NCBI GenBank assembly: GCA_027559495.1
Contig: JAMXSV010000026.1
Coordinates: 1,736,001 to 1,800,000 of the forward strand
From: Aurifilum marmelostoma
Lineage: Eukaryota; Ascomycota; Sordariomycetes; Diaporthales; Cryphonectriaceae
Direction of reading: 5' to 3'
Length of the DNA stretch: 64,000 nt
The translations under genes and the position numbers were made by a program. The notes under the pieces were generated by a model that was not told the origin of the DNA, made no database searches, and saw nothing but the letters and a program-made list of their open reading frames with translations. This document shows positions 1 to 11,100 of the stretch, piece after piece (the first letter of the stretch is position 1; each line of letters opens with the position of its first letter).

Positions 1-2642
1 GAAAGCTTAGCCCTCGCTTGGACCCAAAACCTTAGGCTCGGGGTGCCCCTGTCGAACCAAGGGGAGGGAAGGAGGGGGGGGCTGAGCGCATCCGACAGCT
101 ACTGACCCCTGTCTATACCGGGAGAAGTCGGGACGCTTATAAAAGCCCCCGTCTTACCATCCCTACAAGGGAGGGCTCGTGTAAGTCATGCTCCCCGGGG
201 CCCAAGACGAAAATTATACGATCGGATTGTGGTGTGTGTGCGAGAGAGAAAAGGAGAGACATCATGATGGCCTGTCGACGTGCGTGTTTCAGAGTGAGGT
301 TAAAGAGCGGCGTCAAATAGTGGCGGTTACGGGAAGCTTCCGCGTGGGGCGCCCGATATTGCTGCTCCTTACATAGGCACGGCTGAGTGTGCGTGGCTGG
401 CAGCCTGATGGCAGATATTAAAATCTGTCCATTTTGCTCTCGGATCAGGTTATGTGTCTCATGTCTCGTCGACGCTTCCCCCAGTATTCCTCTTGAGCCT
501 CCTGAAAGGAAAAGAGGGGCCGGAATCTTGCGTGCATGAGTGGGAACAACAGAGACTTGGAAGATGCGGCCGCACTTCGGGCTGGGCCCGCCCTGTTAGA
601 TTTGGCGCTGGAATGGTGTGGGGGATTGACGGGCATAGTCGGAAAGGCTTTTTTTTTTTTTTTCTTGCTGAGGCGTCACCATAGTTTACGATGATTTTTG
701 GGACCAAATGTCGGAGTAATGTGCTGGTGCAGGTTCACAGTGACCCTAGATCAGAGGTTCCAAATCATCATGCATGGGTGAATTCCCTGTCGGCTGAATA
801 TCCCCCACGCCGCGTGTGCGCCATGTACATGCTATGACTGGGAAAGGAAGATCTTCTCCCCCCAAATCCCAAGTATCTCCATCTATCTGCCTGTTTCGCC
901 ACGGGGTTTCCCTTGGGGGCTGCCTCTTCCCCGATGGTGGGATTCCGAGACTGGTAAGGCTAGGTCTTTTCTTTTTCGTCTGAGGGGTAACATGGGGGTT
1001 CGGATCGTCAGCCAAGTCTGGACGAAATATCTCGACGACAGAACTGGCAATTGGGCGTTCTGAGAAAAGAAGGGATGAAGTCGAGAGTGGAGGAGGGGGG
1101 GGGACGACTTCGGGTGAGCCAAGCTAAGTGCGGCCCCAGGAGAATTCATCCCAAAGCCTACAGACCCCTGAACAACGGGCGCGCCCCATAGTGGTGCCGC
1201 TAGCCACTGAGTGGCTTCAGCTAGGCGGCTCATACAGGCCGTGGTCCTCTGTGGTAGTGCTGTAGCACGGGCTTACACGAAGCTTAGGTTCGTGACTGAC
1301 CCACCCCTGTAGCCCTGCCCATACCCATACTTTGTGGGTTCACTGTTGCCGCTCAGCGCTGTAGGATTCTTGTCCCGCAGCTGGCCGACCTCTGCGAGCG
1401 CCTGTATTGTACTGTAGATTATCGCAATACTGTACTGTCTTGTCTATAGTGCTATGTACTTTGTAGGAGACGGGACTGAGTCGCCATGCTTTTTGAATTT
1501 TTATTTTCCTTCCACCCCCCCCCCCCTTTCTTCTTCTTGGGCTTGTAGGCAGGCATATCAACGGCTTTTCATTCTCGATACTACTCTCTTATGGACCTGG
1601 ACCTGCCGCCAGTAGACATGGACATCATCTTTGACCCACGACGAGCAAGAATCAGCACCGAACATCGGCCCTGATGAGCAATTTACCTGCACCTGGTTGT
1701 AGTATATACATAGCACATGCAAAGCACGAGAAGAGAAGGAAGTTCTGGGACCTGTCCTTTTCATCTCTCCCTTTCCTGTCCTGCTGAGAAAAAAAAAAGA
1801 GATATCAGAATTGAGGGGTGATCGAGATTCCTCTTTCATCCACACAACCCCCCCTCTCTCCTCTCTCTTATCCCTGGTAAATGTTCTTCCTGAACTGATT
1901 CGGGTCCCCTTGGGCATCAACCAGCAGCACCTTCTTTTACTTTTTTTTTTTTTTTTTTTTTCTTATTGTGGTTAACCCGTCTTATTCCATGCAGACTGCC
2001 CTGCACCTCAATCATTATTCGTCATTGCCCTGCTACGTACCTTCTCCCGACGGGGCCCTTCCCACCTTCCCCCATCAATTTCAGGGCCTGCACGGTGTGT
2101 CCGACCACAGACTAGGGGACAGCTCCCTCTCGTGTTGACGCAGATATTCTCAACAAAAGAAGACGACAAGAATCATTACGACATTGATTTCTCCCAGACA
2201 GGGACAGGGAAGAAAGAAACGAGAAGAAAAGAAACGAGAAAAAGAGAGAAAAAAGGAAGAGAAAAAACAGAGAGGCTCATTGGAATCCATTCCACAGGAC
2301 AGGACAAAACCTCATCACCACTGGCATTTATTCTATCCCTTGCCCCCCCCATCCTGCCTTGGTCCCCTCTTTTTTTGTTGGGTGTGCAACAATACTCCTG
2401 GGGTCTGCCTCGAGACGATCATCCTTCCAGCACGAAAAAGCTTGAAACCAATCCCCTGGGGAGGATTGTCACGAAACCCTGTCCGACACTGTCGCATCGA
2501 GCTGGTCCGGGCTCAATTTACAAACATAGGAGAAACCGGGGGGGGCTGAGAAGAACCCGGGAGCCATCGAATCTGCGAAGAAGAGGAAAAGAAGGAAAAA
2601 GAGAAAAAGGAAAAAAAAGGGCCTAGGACATAGAGACGCAGG
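1..2642. other. Non-coding leader region, no supported gene
   Basis: No reading frame here looks like a protein. The open frames are short, lack recognisable motifs and run through simple sequence. Visible items are a TATA-like TTATAAAA near 137-145, poly-T runs near 649-663 and 1939-1962, two TACTGTA words at 1410-1416 and 1428-1434, and purine-rich tracts at about 2207-2275 and 2575-2625. The purine tracts lie directly upstream of the malic enzyme start and probably belong to its promoter or 5' leader. Confidence 0.6.
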
Positions 2643-5227
2643 ATGGTGCTCCCTACGACAGCATTAAAAGGGGTGCGGTTGCCCTTCTCAGGCGGACCTC
2701 TTGGTGGTGTAGGGGGTGGTATAATTATCCTCTCCCCCTCTGCCCCGACTGCAACAGCCCGACGACGTGTGGTGTCATGCTCAGCTTATAATCATCTCTC
2801 TTATTATTCATCCTCCTCCTCCCTTGTTGCCCCTCCTGCACCCGCTGCTGGCCGCCGGGGTTTCTCCAGTCGACCCAGAACCAGAAATACTTTTGACAAT
2901 CTCCCGATTCGCCCAGACCACCCTTCGCCCTCCCCGTCGCCCCTGCACCACACCACCTCCAGCACCACCACCACTGAGGGCCCTTCTTCCTCTTGTTCCT
3001 CCTCCTCTTCCTCTTGTTTCTCTTCTATTTCTATTTCTCCTTGGACCACAGAGCGAACCCCGAATCTCATCTCCTCGAGTATTTCATTCCTCTCCCTCCT
3101 CCCTCATCTTTTTAATTCTTCTCCTCCTCCTCTTCCTTCTCCTGTCCAATCCATGGCGTCCGTACCATTTTCCTACAGCTCATCAAATTCCTCGGATATC
3201 TCTACCCCAAGATCATCCTCTCCTTCCTCCATAGCAGGTCGTTCCTCCAACACCTCGTACTCCAAGCGCATGTCCATCTCCTCCACGAGAAGGATATCCA
3301 ATCTCAACCCAATGTCTTCCATCGACGTCCAGGCCCTCGAGGAGGCCATGAAGGCCCAGCAGCTGGACCAGCTCCGCGGCTACAGGAAGGACACGTACGG
3401 CGAGGTCAAGCAGAACAGGGAGAATGTCTACGTGACCGATGTTGCCAGGCAGCAGGCCATCGGCCACCAGATCCTGCAAGAGCCCATGTTCAATAAGGGT
3501 GCGTATTTTTTTTTTTTTCTTCTTTTCTTTCTCGAACTCTGGTGTATTCTCTGATGGATATTGACCAACATGACCCACCAGGCCTCTCGTTCACGCCAGA
3601 GGAGCGTGTCACCAAGAACCTCACGGGCCTGGTGCCCCACACCATCGAGGACCTGCAGAAGCAGTGCCAGCGGTCGCTGCGCATGATCCGGTCCCGGCAG
3701 ACCAACGTGGACAAGTACCTGTACCTGTCGTCGGTCAAGGCGCAGAACGTGGACCTGTTCTACCGGCTGCTCATGGACCACAGCAAGGAGCTCATGCCCC
3801 TCGTCTACACGCCCACCATCGGCGACGTGTGCCTGCAGTACTCGACGCTGTACACGCGGTCCGAGGCCCTGTACATCTCCATCAAGCAGAGGAAGTCCAT
3901 CCGGACCATCCTGCGCAACTGGGCCTACCCCAACCCCGAGATCTGCGTGGTGACGGACGGGTCCCGCATCCTGGGCCTGGGCGACCTGGGCTTCAACGGC
4001 ATCGGCATCCCCATCGGCAAGCTGGCCCTGTACACGGCCTGCGCGGGCATCCACCCGTCCAGGACGATGCCCATCGTGCTGGACTGCGGCACCAACAACG
4101 AGACCAACCTCAAGGACGAGCTGTACATGGGCCTGCGGCAGAGGCGGCCCCCGGTGGCCGAGCAGCAGGCCTTCATGGACGAGTTCATGGCGGCGGTCAA
4201 GGAGGTGTTCCCCAGCATGGTGGTGCAGTTTGAGGACTTTGAGTCGGAGAAGGCCTTCAGCTACCTGGACCGGTACCGCAACACGCACAAGTGCTTCAAC
4301 GACGACATCCAGGGGACGGGGTCGGTGGTGCTGGCGGGCTACATGGGCGCCGTCAACCTGTCCGGGGTGCCGCTCGAGGAGCAGCGCCTGGTCTTCATGG
4401 GGGCCGGGTCCGCGGGCGTGGGGGTGGCCAAGCAGCTGGTCGAGTACTACACGCGGCGGGGGCTGACGGAGCAGGAGGCCAAGGACAAGTTCTGGCTGGT
4501 GGACACCAAGGGCCTGGTGACGAGGGACCGGGGCGACCGGCTGGCCGAGCACAAGAAGTACTTTGCCCGGGCCGACAACAACGGCCACCAGTTCCGCACG
4601 CTCGAGGAGGTCATCGAGTACGTCAAGCCCAGCGCCCTGGTGGGGCTGACGGCCACCTTTGGCGTCTTCACCGAGAGCGTGGTGCGCGCCCTCAAGGCGT
4701 CGGTGGACGCGGGGGGGCTGGGCCGCCGCCCCATCCTGTTCCCCCTGTCCAATCCCCTCACCAAGGCCGAGTGCACCTTTGAGCAGGCCGTGAACTGGAC
4801 CGAGGGCTCCGTCATCTTCGCGTCGGGCTCGCCCTTTGCCTCGTACACGGTCAAGACGGGCGGCGGCGCCGGCGAGCAGTCCGTCACGTACCACCCCAAC
4901 CAGGGCAACAACGTGTACGTGTTCCCGGGCATCGGGCTGGGGGCGATCCTGGCCAAGGCGACGCGGGTGACGGACGGCATGATCTACACGTCGGCCGAGG
5001 CGCTGGCCAACTCGCTCAGCGCCGACGAGATCCACAAGGGCCTCATCTACCCGCGGATCGAGCGGGTGCGCGAGGCGTCCGTGGTGGTGGCGCGCGAGGT
5101 CATGAAGGCGGCGCGGCGCGAGGGCGTGTCGGCGCTGCCCGAGGAGCAGTGGAACGAGTGGGAGGAGTGGGGGGACGTGGCCCTGACAAAGTACATCCGG
5201 AGCAGGATCTACGACCCGCGCGACTGA
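2643..5227 (+). CDS. MAE1: NAD-dependent malic enzyme, probably mitochondrial
   Basis: Oxidative decarboxylation of malate to pyruvate. Exons 2643-3498 and 3582-5227; one 83-nt intron (GTGCGT...CCACCAG) gives 833 residues. Malic-enzyme landmarks are collinear: LVYTPTIGDV (about residue 357), the metal/catalytic stretch FEDFESEKAF through HKCFNDDIQGTG (about 503), the nucleotide fold GAGSAGVG (about 559) and FPLSNPLTKAEC. The ATG at 2643 follows an in-frame stop closely. The first 76 residues are Arg/Ser-rich and contain RRGFSS (71-76), which fits an R-3 mitochondrial processing site. A Ser/Thr/Pro-rich stretch then runs to about residue 220. In-frame ATGs at 3153 and 3312 would give 663 and 610 residues, closer to the usual family length, and would drop the presequence. 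Family is certain; the start, and so the compartment, is inferred. NAD rather than NADP specificity is assigned by overall resemblance. Confidence 0.93.
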
Positions 5228-5568
5228 GGGCGGAGGGCTCCTCGAAGACGGTGGACCATTTCCTCGTGTGCCTGGGCGGACTGGCTGGGGCTGTTGTTGG
5301 GGGCCGAGATGCCTCGTCGTCGTCGTCGGCGTCGCTGCAGCATCTGACCGATATGCTCCCTTTCCATTTCTTCTTTTGAGAAGTGCTTTTTTTTTATTTT
5401 AATTTGCCTTTTCTTTGTATTTCCTCTTCAGAGAACCTGGCTTGGTCACAGGCTCCGGGATATACACAGAGATGATGATTCCCCCCCCCCACCCATCTTG
5501 TTTGGAAGACAGACGCCTGGGTCGTCTATTTTCTTTTTCTGTTCATTGGTTTTGTGCACTTGGAAAAA

Positions 5569-5572
<4 letters not shown>

Positions 5573-5603
<31 letters not shown>
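5573..5603. repeat. (GA)n microsatellite
   Basis: About 15 uninterrupted GA units in the malic enzyme 3' region. Confidence 0.9.
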
Positions 5604-5606
<3 letters not shown>

Positions 5607-5659
5607 CAGAGGAATACCTCAAGGCACAAGAGGGCACGGTATAGACGTATAAAAAGGTG

Positions 5660-5682
5660 GTGTGTGTGTGTGTGTGTGTGTG
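5660..5682. repeat. (TG)n microsatellite
   Basis: About 11 TG units, 57 nt after the GA run. Confidence 0.9.
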
Positions 5683-6178
5683 GAAGGATTGAGTTGAGGT
5701 GAGGGTGGTGACGAGTGATGGCTGCACACCTGGGCGCAAACGGGAAAGAAAATTAATCGAATGGTCTTGTCTTCTTGGGGCCTTTAGCACAGATGGAATG
5801 AAGATGTGAATTGTTGCGTATTTATGTTTGTTGTGTTGTCAAATTTGTATATGTGACATGCAAAGTCTTTGTGTGGTTGATTGATGGGAGGTTTCCTCTC
5901 CTTGAGCACATCAACAGCAGCCCAGCTGCTACTTATTACCGTACACTCACTAAGTACTGTCATCATTAATGTATCAGGTACAGTACTGTACTTGGGTATT
6001 ATAGGCGCCCTCGAATATATCTGCTACAGTTGACGCCCGACACCTCGACTCGACCCTCCCCGCCTCGACAACATTACTTTTCTCGGAAGAAACCTCCAAT
6101 GAGAGCACATACAACAACTTGTTACACAGTTAGTAAGCATGAATGATCTATCTCCATTGGTTTTTTTTGTACCCTTTT

Positions 6179-6180
<2 letters not shown>

Positions 6181-6212
<32 letters not shown>
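6181..6212. repeat. Poly-T tract
   Basis: A 32-nt uninterrupted T run about 220 nt upstream of the ATG at 6433. It may act as a nucleosome-depleting promoter element; this is inference. Confidence 0.85.
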
Positions 6213-6432
6213 CCAATCAAAGTTCCCCCACCTGGTGTGTAGCGTGGTGTCCCGTGTCTCGACGCCATCTCGCCTCCTCATCCCACCCACCCCTCCTCTC
6301 CTCTCCTCTTTTTCCTCACCCACACCAAAACATTCACCCTCTAAACAGATTTTCAGTCCACAAGCCAACATATCGAGAAAAATAAAAGACAGAAGCAGAC
6401 CGGAACAAGTCATCGCGAACAACCCCGCCGCC

Positions 6433-7829
6433 ATGCCCGTGTCTCGAGAGACCGCACTGCGCTGGGAGCAGGCCGAGATGAACTCCATCGAGAGCGCCGG
6501 GCTCAAGCTGCACCCCAGCCTCGTGCTTCCCATCATGGAATACTTTGTCGACGTAAGCTACCTCCTATCTCTCCTTTACCCCCCTCACCTCTCAGAGACC
6601 ACCTCATCCCTAACCATCCCTCACAGGCCCGCACCAAGCCATGGAGCGCCCATCTCACAAGCTACACCACCTCGCTGCAGAAGCAGCACACCACCACCAC
6701 CCACGACGACGTTACCTCCTCACCCTCGTCTGCACCGCTCACAGACTTCTCCACAGCCCTGGCGGCCTGCAGACGCATCCGCACAGGCACCCGGTTCCAC
6801 GGCTTCGCGGACCTCCCCGCCGAGCTCCGCACCCAGATCTACCGCGGCGCCCTGGCGCGGGGCAGCGTCGCCGTGCCCAACCGCCGCGCCGACCCCGTCG
6901 AGGCCCGCCTCTGCGGGGGCAGCGCCTGGCGCATCGACCACTGGCGCGCCGAGACGGGCGAGCCCCTCCCGCGCTACGCAGACCCGGCCCTCTTCGGCCG
7001 CGGCCTCTTCGTCGGCGAGCCCCTGCCCCGGGACACCCCGGACTGGTTCCGCCGGCCGCCTCCCCGGCCCTCGCGGCCCCTCGGCCTGCTCCAGGGCGTC
7101 AGCTCCGCCGTCCAGGCCGAGGCCGCCGCCGTCTTCTTCGCGACCAACCAGGTCATCCTCCCCGCCGGCCCGTGGCACCACCCCGCGGACTTCCGCGCCG
7201 CCCACATCTTCCGCGCGCGCCCGCCCCGCACCCTCGACTACGCCCGCCTCGCCCGCGACGTGAGCTACGCCTTCGACATGCGCGACGTCGAGCTCCGCGA
7301 CAGGGACGTGCTGCACTACTGCCGCCCCGTGAAGGCCGCCGTCGACGCCGGCACCGCGCGGCCCCGCGCCGCCCTCGCCGCCCTGCACGACCACAAGGCC
7401 CGCGCCCTCGAGGTCGCCTGGGCCGAGCGCGTCGACGCCGTCAAGCAGATGACCCTCGACCGCCTGCAGCTCTGCCTCGACGACTGCTACTGCCCCGCCG
7501 GCTGCTGCCGCAAGGCCGCCTGGGTGGCCGAGCGCCTCGCCGCGTCCGGGCCCCTGCGCGGCTTCGGCCCGCGGGACCAGACCCATGTCTACTCCATGCT
7601 GGACTGGGCCGTGCGCCCGCCGAGGCTGGTCGAGGTCACGGGCTGGGTGAGCAGGGCCGAGAAGAGGGAGGTCCGGAGGCTGCTGCGGACGCTGCCTGGG
7701 TCCGAGGACATCAAGATCCGCTTTGTTGCCTATGCCGAGAGGGGCGGGGTCGAGGGGCTGCTGGCGCAGGACGAGCTCGCGGATCGGGTCTTGGTGTCGG
7801 AGCCGGTTACGGATGACGAGGACGCGTAG
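6433..7829 (+). CDS. F-box/2EXR-like hypothetical protein
   Basis: Exons 6433-6552 and 6627-7829, joined in phase 0 across a 74-nt GTAAGC...CACAG intron, give 440 residues. The start ATG sits in CCGCCATGCC. Around residue 95 the stretch FADLPAELRTQIYRGAL resembles the opening of fungal F-box or 2EXR domains (LPxELRxxIY), and LLQGVSSAVQAEAAAVFFATNQ about 100 residues later fits the usual second block of such proteins. The rest is Arg/Ala-rich with no catalytic motif I recognise and no membrane span. Third positions are extremely GC-rich, so the opposite frames are also open. An adaptor or protein-binding role is only inferred from the N-terminal motif. Confidence 0.75.
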
Positions 7830-8110
7830 GGCGAGAGAGACACACAAGAGAGGAGGACCCTTCTGTCTCCTTCTTTGACCTTCTGGACTGGGGTCTCTGT
7901 GGTTTGTGTGGCCTGCTGGTTGGGTCACATTTACGTTGGAGCTACATGACTTGTTTTTCTTTTCCTCCCTTTTTTTTTTTCTTTTCTCCCTAACAACTGT
8001 TCAATGATACCATCTCGAAACGACTTCACGTGATTAGTTATACAATCGCACCCAGGATTAAATAATAAATATTTTCATTTTCTTGTTTCTTTGTATATCA
8101 GTCCTCCCGA

Positions 8111-8178
<68 letters not shown>

Positions 8179-8181
8179 GCC
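7830..8181. other. Convergent intergenic region
   Basis: Shared 3' region of the F-box-like gene (+) and the telomere-binding gene (-). T-rich sequence near 7950-7990 is followed by the long CA repeat. No gene is seen. Confidence 0.6.
8112..8176. repeat. (CA)n microsatellite, (TG)n on the minus strand
   Basis: About 32 uninterrupted dinucleotide units. On the minus strand the TG run starts 5 nt after the stop codon of the POT1/Cdc13-type gene, so its 3' UTR should open with a GU repeat. Confidence 0.95.
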
Positions 8182-11100
8182 TCACTTCTTTGCTCGGCTG
8201 TCCCGTCCGTTCTCCACCATCTCGTCCACAGCCTTGTTGAGCCTGTCCCTGGCCCCGTCGTCCAGACCAGCAAACCAGCCCCGCAGCTCCACCAGGTACT
8301 TCTTCTCCTTGTCGTTGAGCTCGACAGGCGCTGCTCTCATCTCGGGCTCATCATCGCCGCCGCCGCCGCCTCCATCAGCCTTGAACACAGCCCAGCTGGA
8401 CTCGTTCTTTTCCGTCCTGAGCCCGAACCCCCGGCCGGGCAGCGAGACCACCGTGAAGCCCCGCAGAAGCACCGAGTCTCCGCGCTTCACGATGGGCAGG
8501 TGGTCCCGGTGGAGGCTGTACAGATCAACCTCGACCACCGCGTCAGGGGCAACCGATGGGTCCGTCACGGTGAAGGACGATGCGTACTCGCGGGCCGCGG
8601 TGCGCTTGGGCGGTGTCTGCGCGCTGGTCGCGATGACGGCCACGTCCAGCCGTACGATGTGGTTGTTGTATTTTCGCAGCTCCTTGAGCGCTGCACAGTC
8701 AGGCATGTCCTCCTCCAGCCGCTTGACCAGGTCCGCCTTCTCGCGCTTGGCCGAGCTCGCCGACACCTTGCGCTTGTGCTGCTTGCTTCTTGCCGGCGAT
8801 GACTTGAGCGCTGCACGGGCCAGCTGGATACTCATGTCCTCCTTGTCTTCCTCTGGGCTGGGTGCTTTTTGGAAGATCATAGCCTTGCTGCGAGTCGTCC
8901 TCTGGCTGCCAGGAGCCTGCTCGGATGAGACTTGCCGCTGGCCTCTCTTAGGGGCTGTGGTCGGCTTCGCCGCTCTCGAGCTCGAAGGACCGCGAGTCTT
9001 CCGGCCCCCGCGCTTTGGCCTGCTCGAGGGCGTCGCTTCGGCCTCTCCTGCCTCTTCCGGGACGTCAGAGGCCTGCGAGGCCGTTGTCACAAAGCTGTTG
9101 TGCACATCGTCGGCACCAACAGGAGACGACTTCTGCGGGTCGACCATAGCAGAAGCATCGTGGGCGTCTCCACCATCGCCGTCATGTGTACTGCTGTCGA
9201 CCCGGGGTGACGATCGTCCTTCCTTGGTGGCTGCTGGGGTTCTTGGCTGCTCGGCTTCCTGATATTGAGCTGACACCAGAGAAACGTCGTCATTCTTGAT
9301 AGGCCCGACCTCAGCAGTCAGCAGGTCAACACTGTCATCATCCTCTGGTTCCTTTTCTGGGCCGGATCGAGGTGCAGCATCAATTTCCTCGTCGATGTTT
9401 CGCTCTTCTGTGTGCTCATCTGCTGCATCCGTCATCTCGACATCTTCGGCTTGCGAATCCTGGCGGCCATCTTTCTTCGCTGTCATATGCCCCTGAGAGA
9501 CCGCTTCTGCGTCCTGCGTCTCAGCTGGTGCTCCCGTCTCGCGTCGCGGACGAGCTCGTGTCTCGGCATCTTCAGACACGGCAGTCACCGTAACGTCGGT
9601 CTTGGCCGCCGTGTCGAGTTGATGGTCCTGCGACTCAGGTGGAGAGGGCGGCGCATCTTGTTGCTGATCGGAAGGGTCTTCGATATCCTCGAGTTCTCGG
9701 GCTGTGGAGCCCACAATCACTTCCACCGTAGAAGTCTCTACAACTTCTTTCTGCACTTGTACCAAGTTCTCCAAGTTCCCTTCAGAGTCTGGTCTCGCAC
9801 CGTCAAGCGCCAGACCTTGCTGTTCTCCCTTTGTTGGGGCGGCAATGTCTTCTTGGGGCATGCCGTCCTCCACCACGAGCTCGTCAGCCATTTCTTCATC
9901 CTGGGACATGGGGCTATGGTTGCTGATGTCGGGGACCTGGCTCTGCAAGGATTCAGCCACGTCATCCTCGCGCTCCTCGTCCACATCCATGGCCACCTTA
10001 TGACCATTGGACTGCCGGCGCATCCAGTGTTCCACATCTGCCGTGATGATCTCGTCTTGCTTCTCGTGGTCCAGGATTCCCTCGCTGCTGCTGATCGCCG
10101 TGTCATGAGTTCGCCCTGGGCTCAGCGTCATCGCCTCCTCCACCTCGGCAACGCTGACGACGGTCCCAACAACGACAGTTGTCTCTCTGACCGACACATC
10201 GTCCTCGACCATTGCGTCGCTCTCGGCCTCGCCCTCGCCGTTTTCATAGCCTACGATGGAGCCCTCGTCACCATCAGACTCTCCAGCTGCATCCTCGATA
10301 TCCTCGTCATGCTCTTCGGAGTCATAATCAAGGTCTTCGTCAGGCTCCTCTTCGGACACATCTTCCTCTGGTTGAAGTGCTGCTGCATCTTGGGTCCGCG
10401 GCTGAAGAACCGCAGATGGCGGGCTGGCCTGGGTCGGACGATCGCCCTGGTCACGCATTGACGACATGGAACCAGCTGGTTCGTGTGTTTGTTTCTGTGG
10501 AGTCTGCTTCTGCGGGGTACGAATCGGGATCGCTGGTTTAGCTGGGGGTTCATCGTCATCCGAGTCGGAGAGCAGGTCAATGACGACTGGTTGCTTTGGG
10601 GCTGCAGGCTGTGGCGGGGACCGAGAGTGTTGTGGAAGCTGGGCCGCCCGAGAGAAATAGTTCTGAGCCTCGTCATCCTCATAGTCTTCCTCGTCGTAGT
10701 CGTTGTGGTCGTAGCCGCGATCGCCCCCGTAGAATGGCTGCTCGTCTTCTTCCATCAGCTCGTCGTCAGAGAGGGGCTCGTCCTCGTCGTAGCCTTCCTC
10801 GTCGTCCGAGAGGCGGTCGTAGTTTCTCAGATCATAGTCATCGCCCTTTTCGTCCTCATCGTAGTCTGCCTCCTCGTCGCTATCCATGGCGTCCTCGGCC
10901 TCGGCCGCCGACGCATCCTCCTCGTCTTGGAGAGCACCCTGTGGTAGACCTTGCCGGTATACCGGCACCGAAAGCAGTCCCTCTTGTCGCATCTCGTCGG
11001 CATTGCGGGTTCCATCATCCACCTCTGGAGGTATTATGCCGGGAGGTGTCGCTCCTGGGATGTCCCCATCGGCGCGAAGGTCCTCTCCAGGCTGAATATG

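Larger units (their letters stand above)
5228..6432. other. Intergenic region between malic enzyme and F-box-like gene
   Basis: Contains the malic enzyme 3' region and the leader of the next gene. It holds a (GA)n run at 5573-5603, a (TG)n run at 5660-5682, a perfect 14-nt palindrome at 5978-5991 (GTACAGTACTGTAC) and a 32-nt poly-T at 6181-6212 followed by a pyrimidine-rich leader. No gene is supported. Confidence 0.6.

Noticed and set aside
2132..2626. Open frames of 121-164 codons upstream of malic enzyme
   Set aside because: Purine-rich leader read as Lys/Arg/Glu; no domain and overlapping frames are equally open.
3428..5035. 535-codon open frame antisense to malic enzyme
   Set aside because: Mirror of a GC-rich gene with strong third-position bias; composition is Val/His/Gly/Arg-rich with no domain, while the sense frame is a clear malic enzyme.
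9412..10461. 349-codon hydrophobic frame antisense to the telomere-binding gene
   Set aside because: Apparent membrane segments come from reading Asp/Glu codons on the opposite strand as Val/Leu/Ile.
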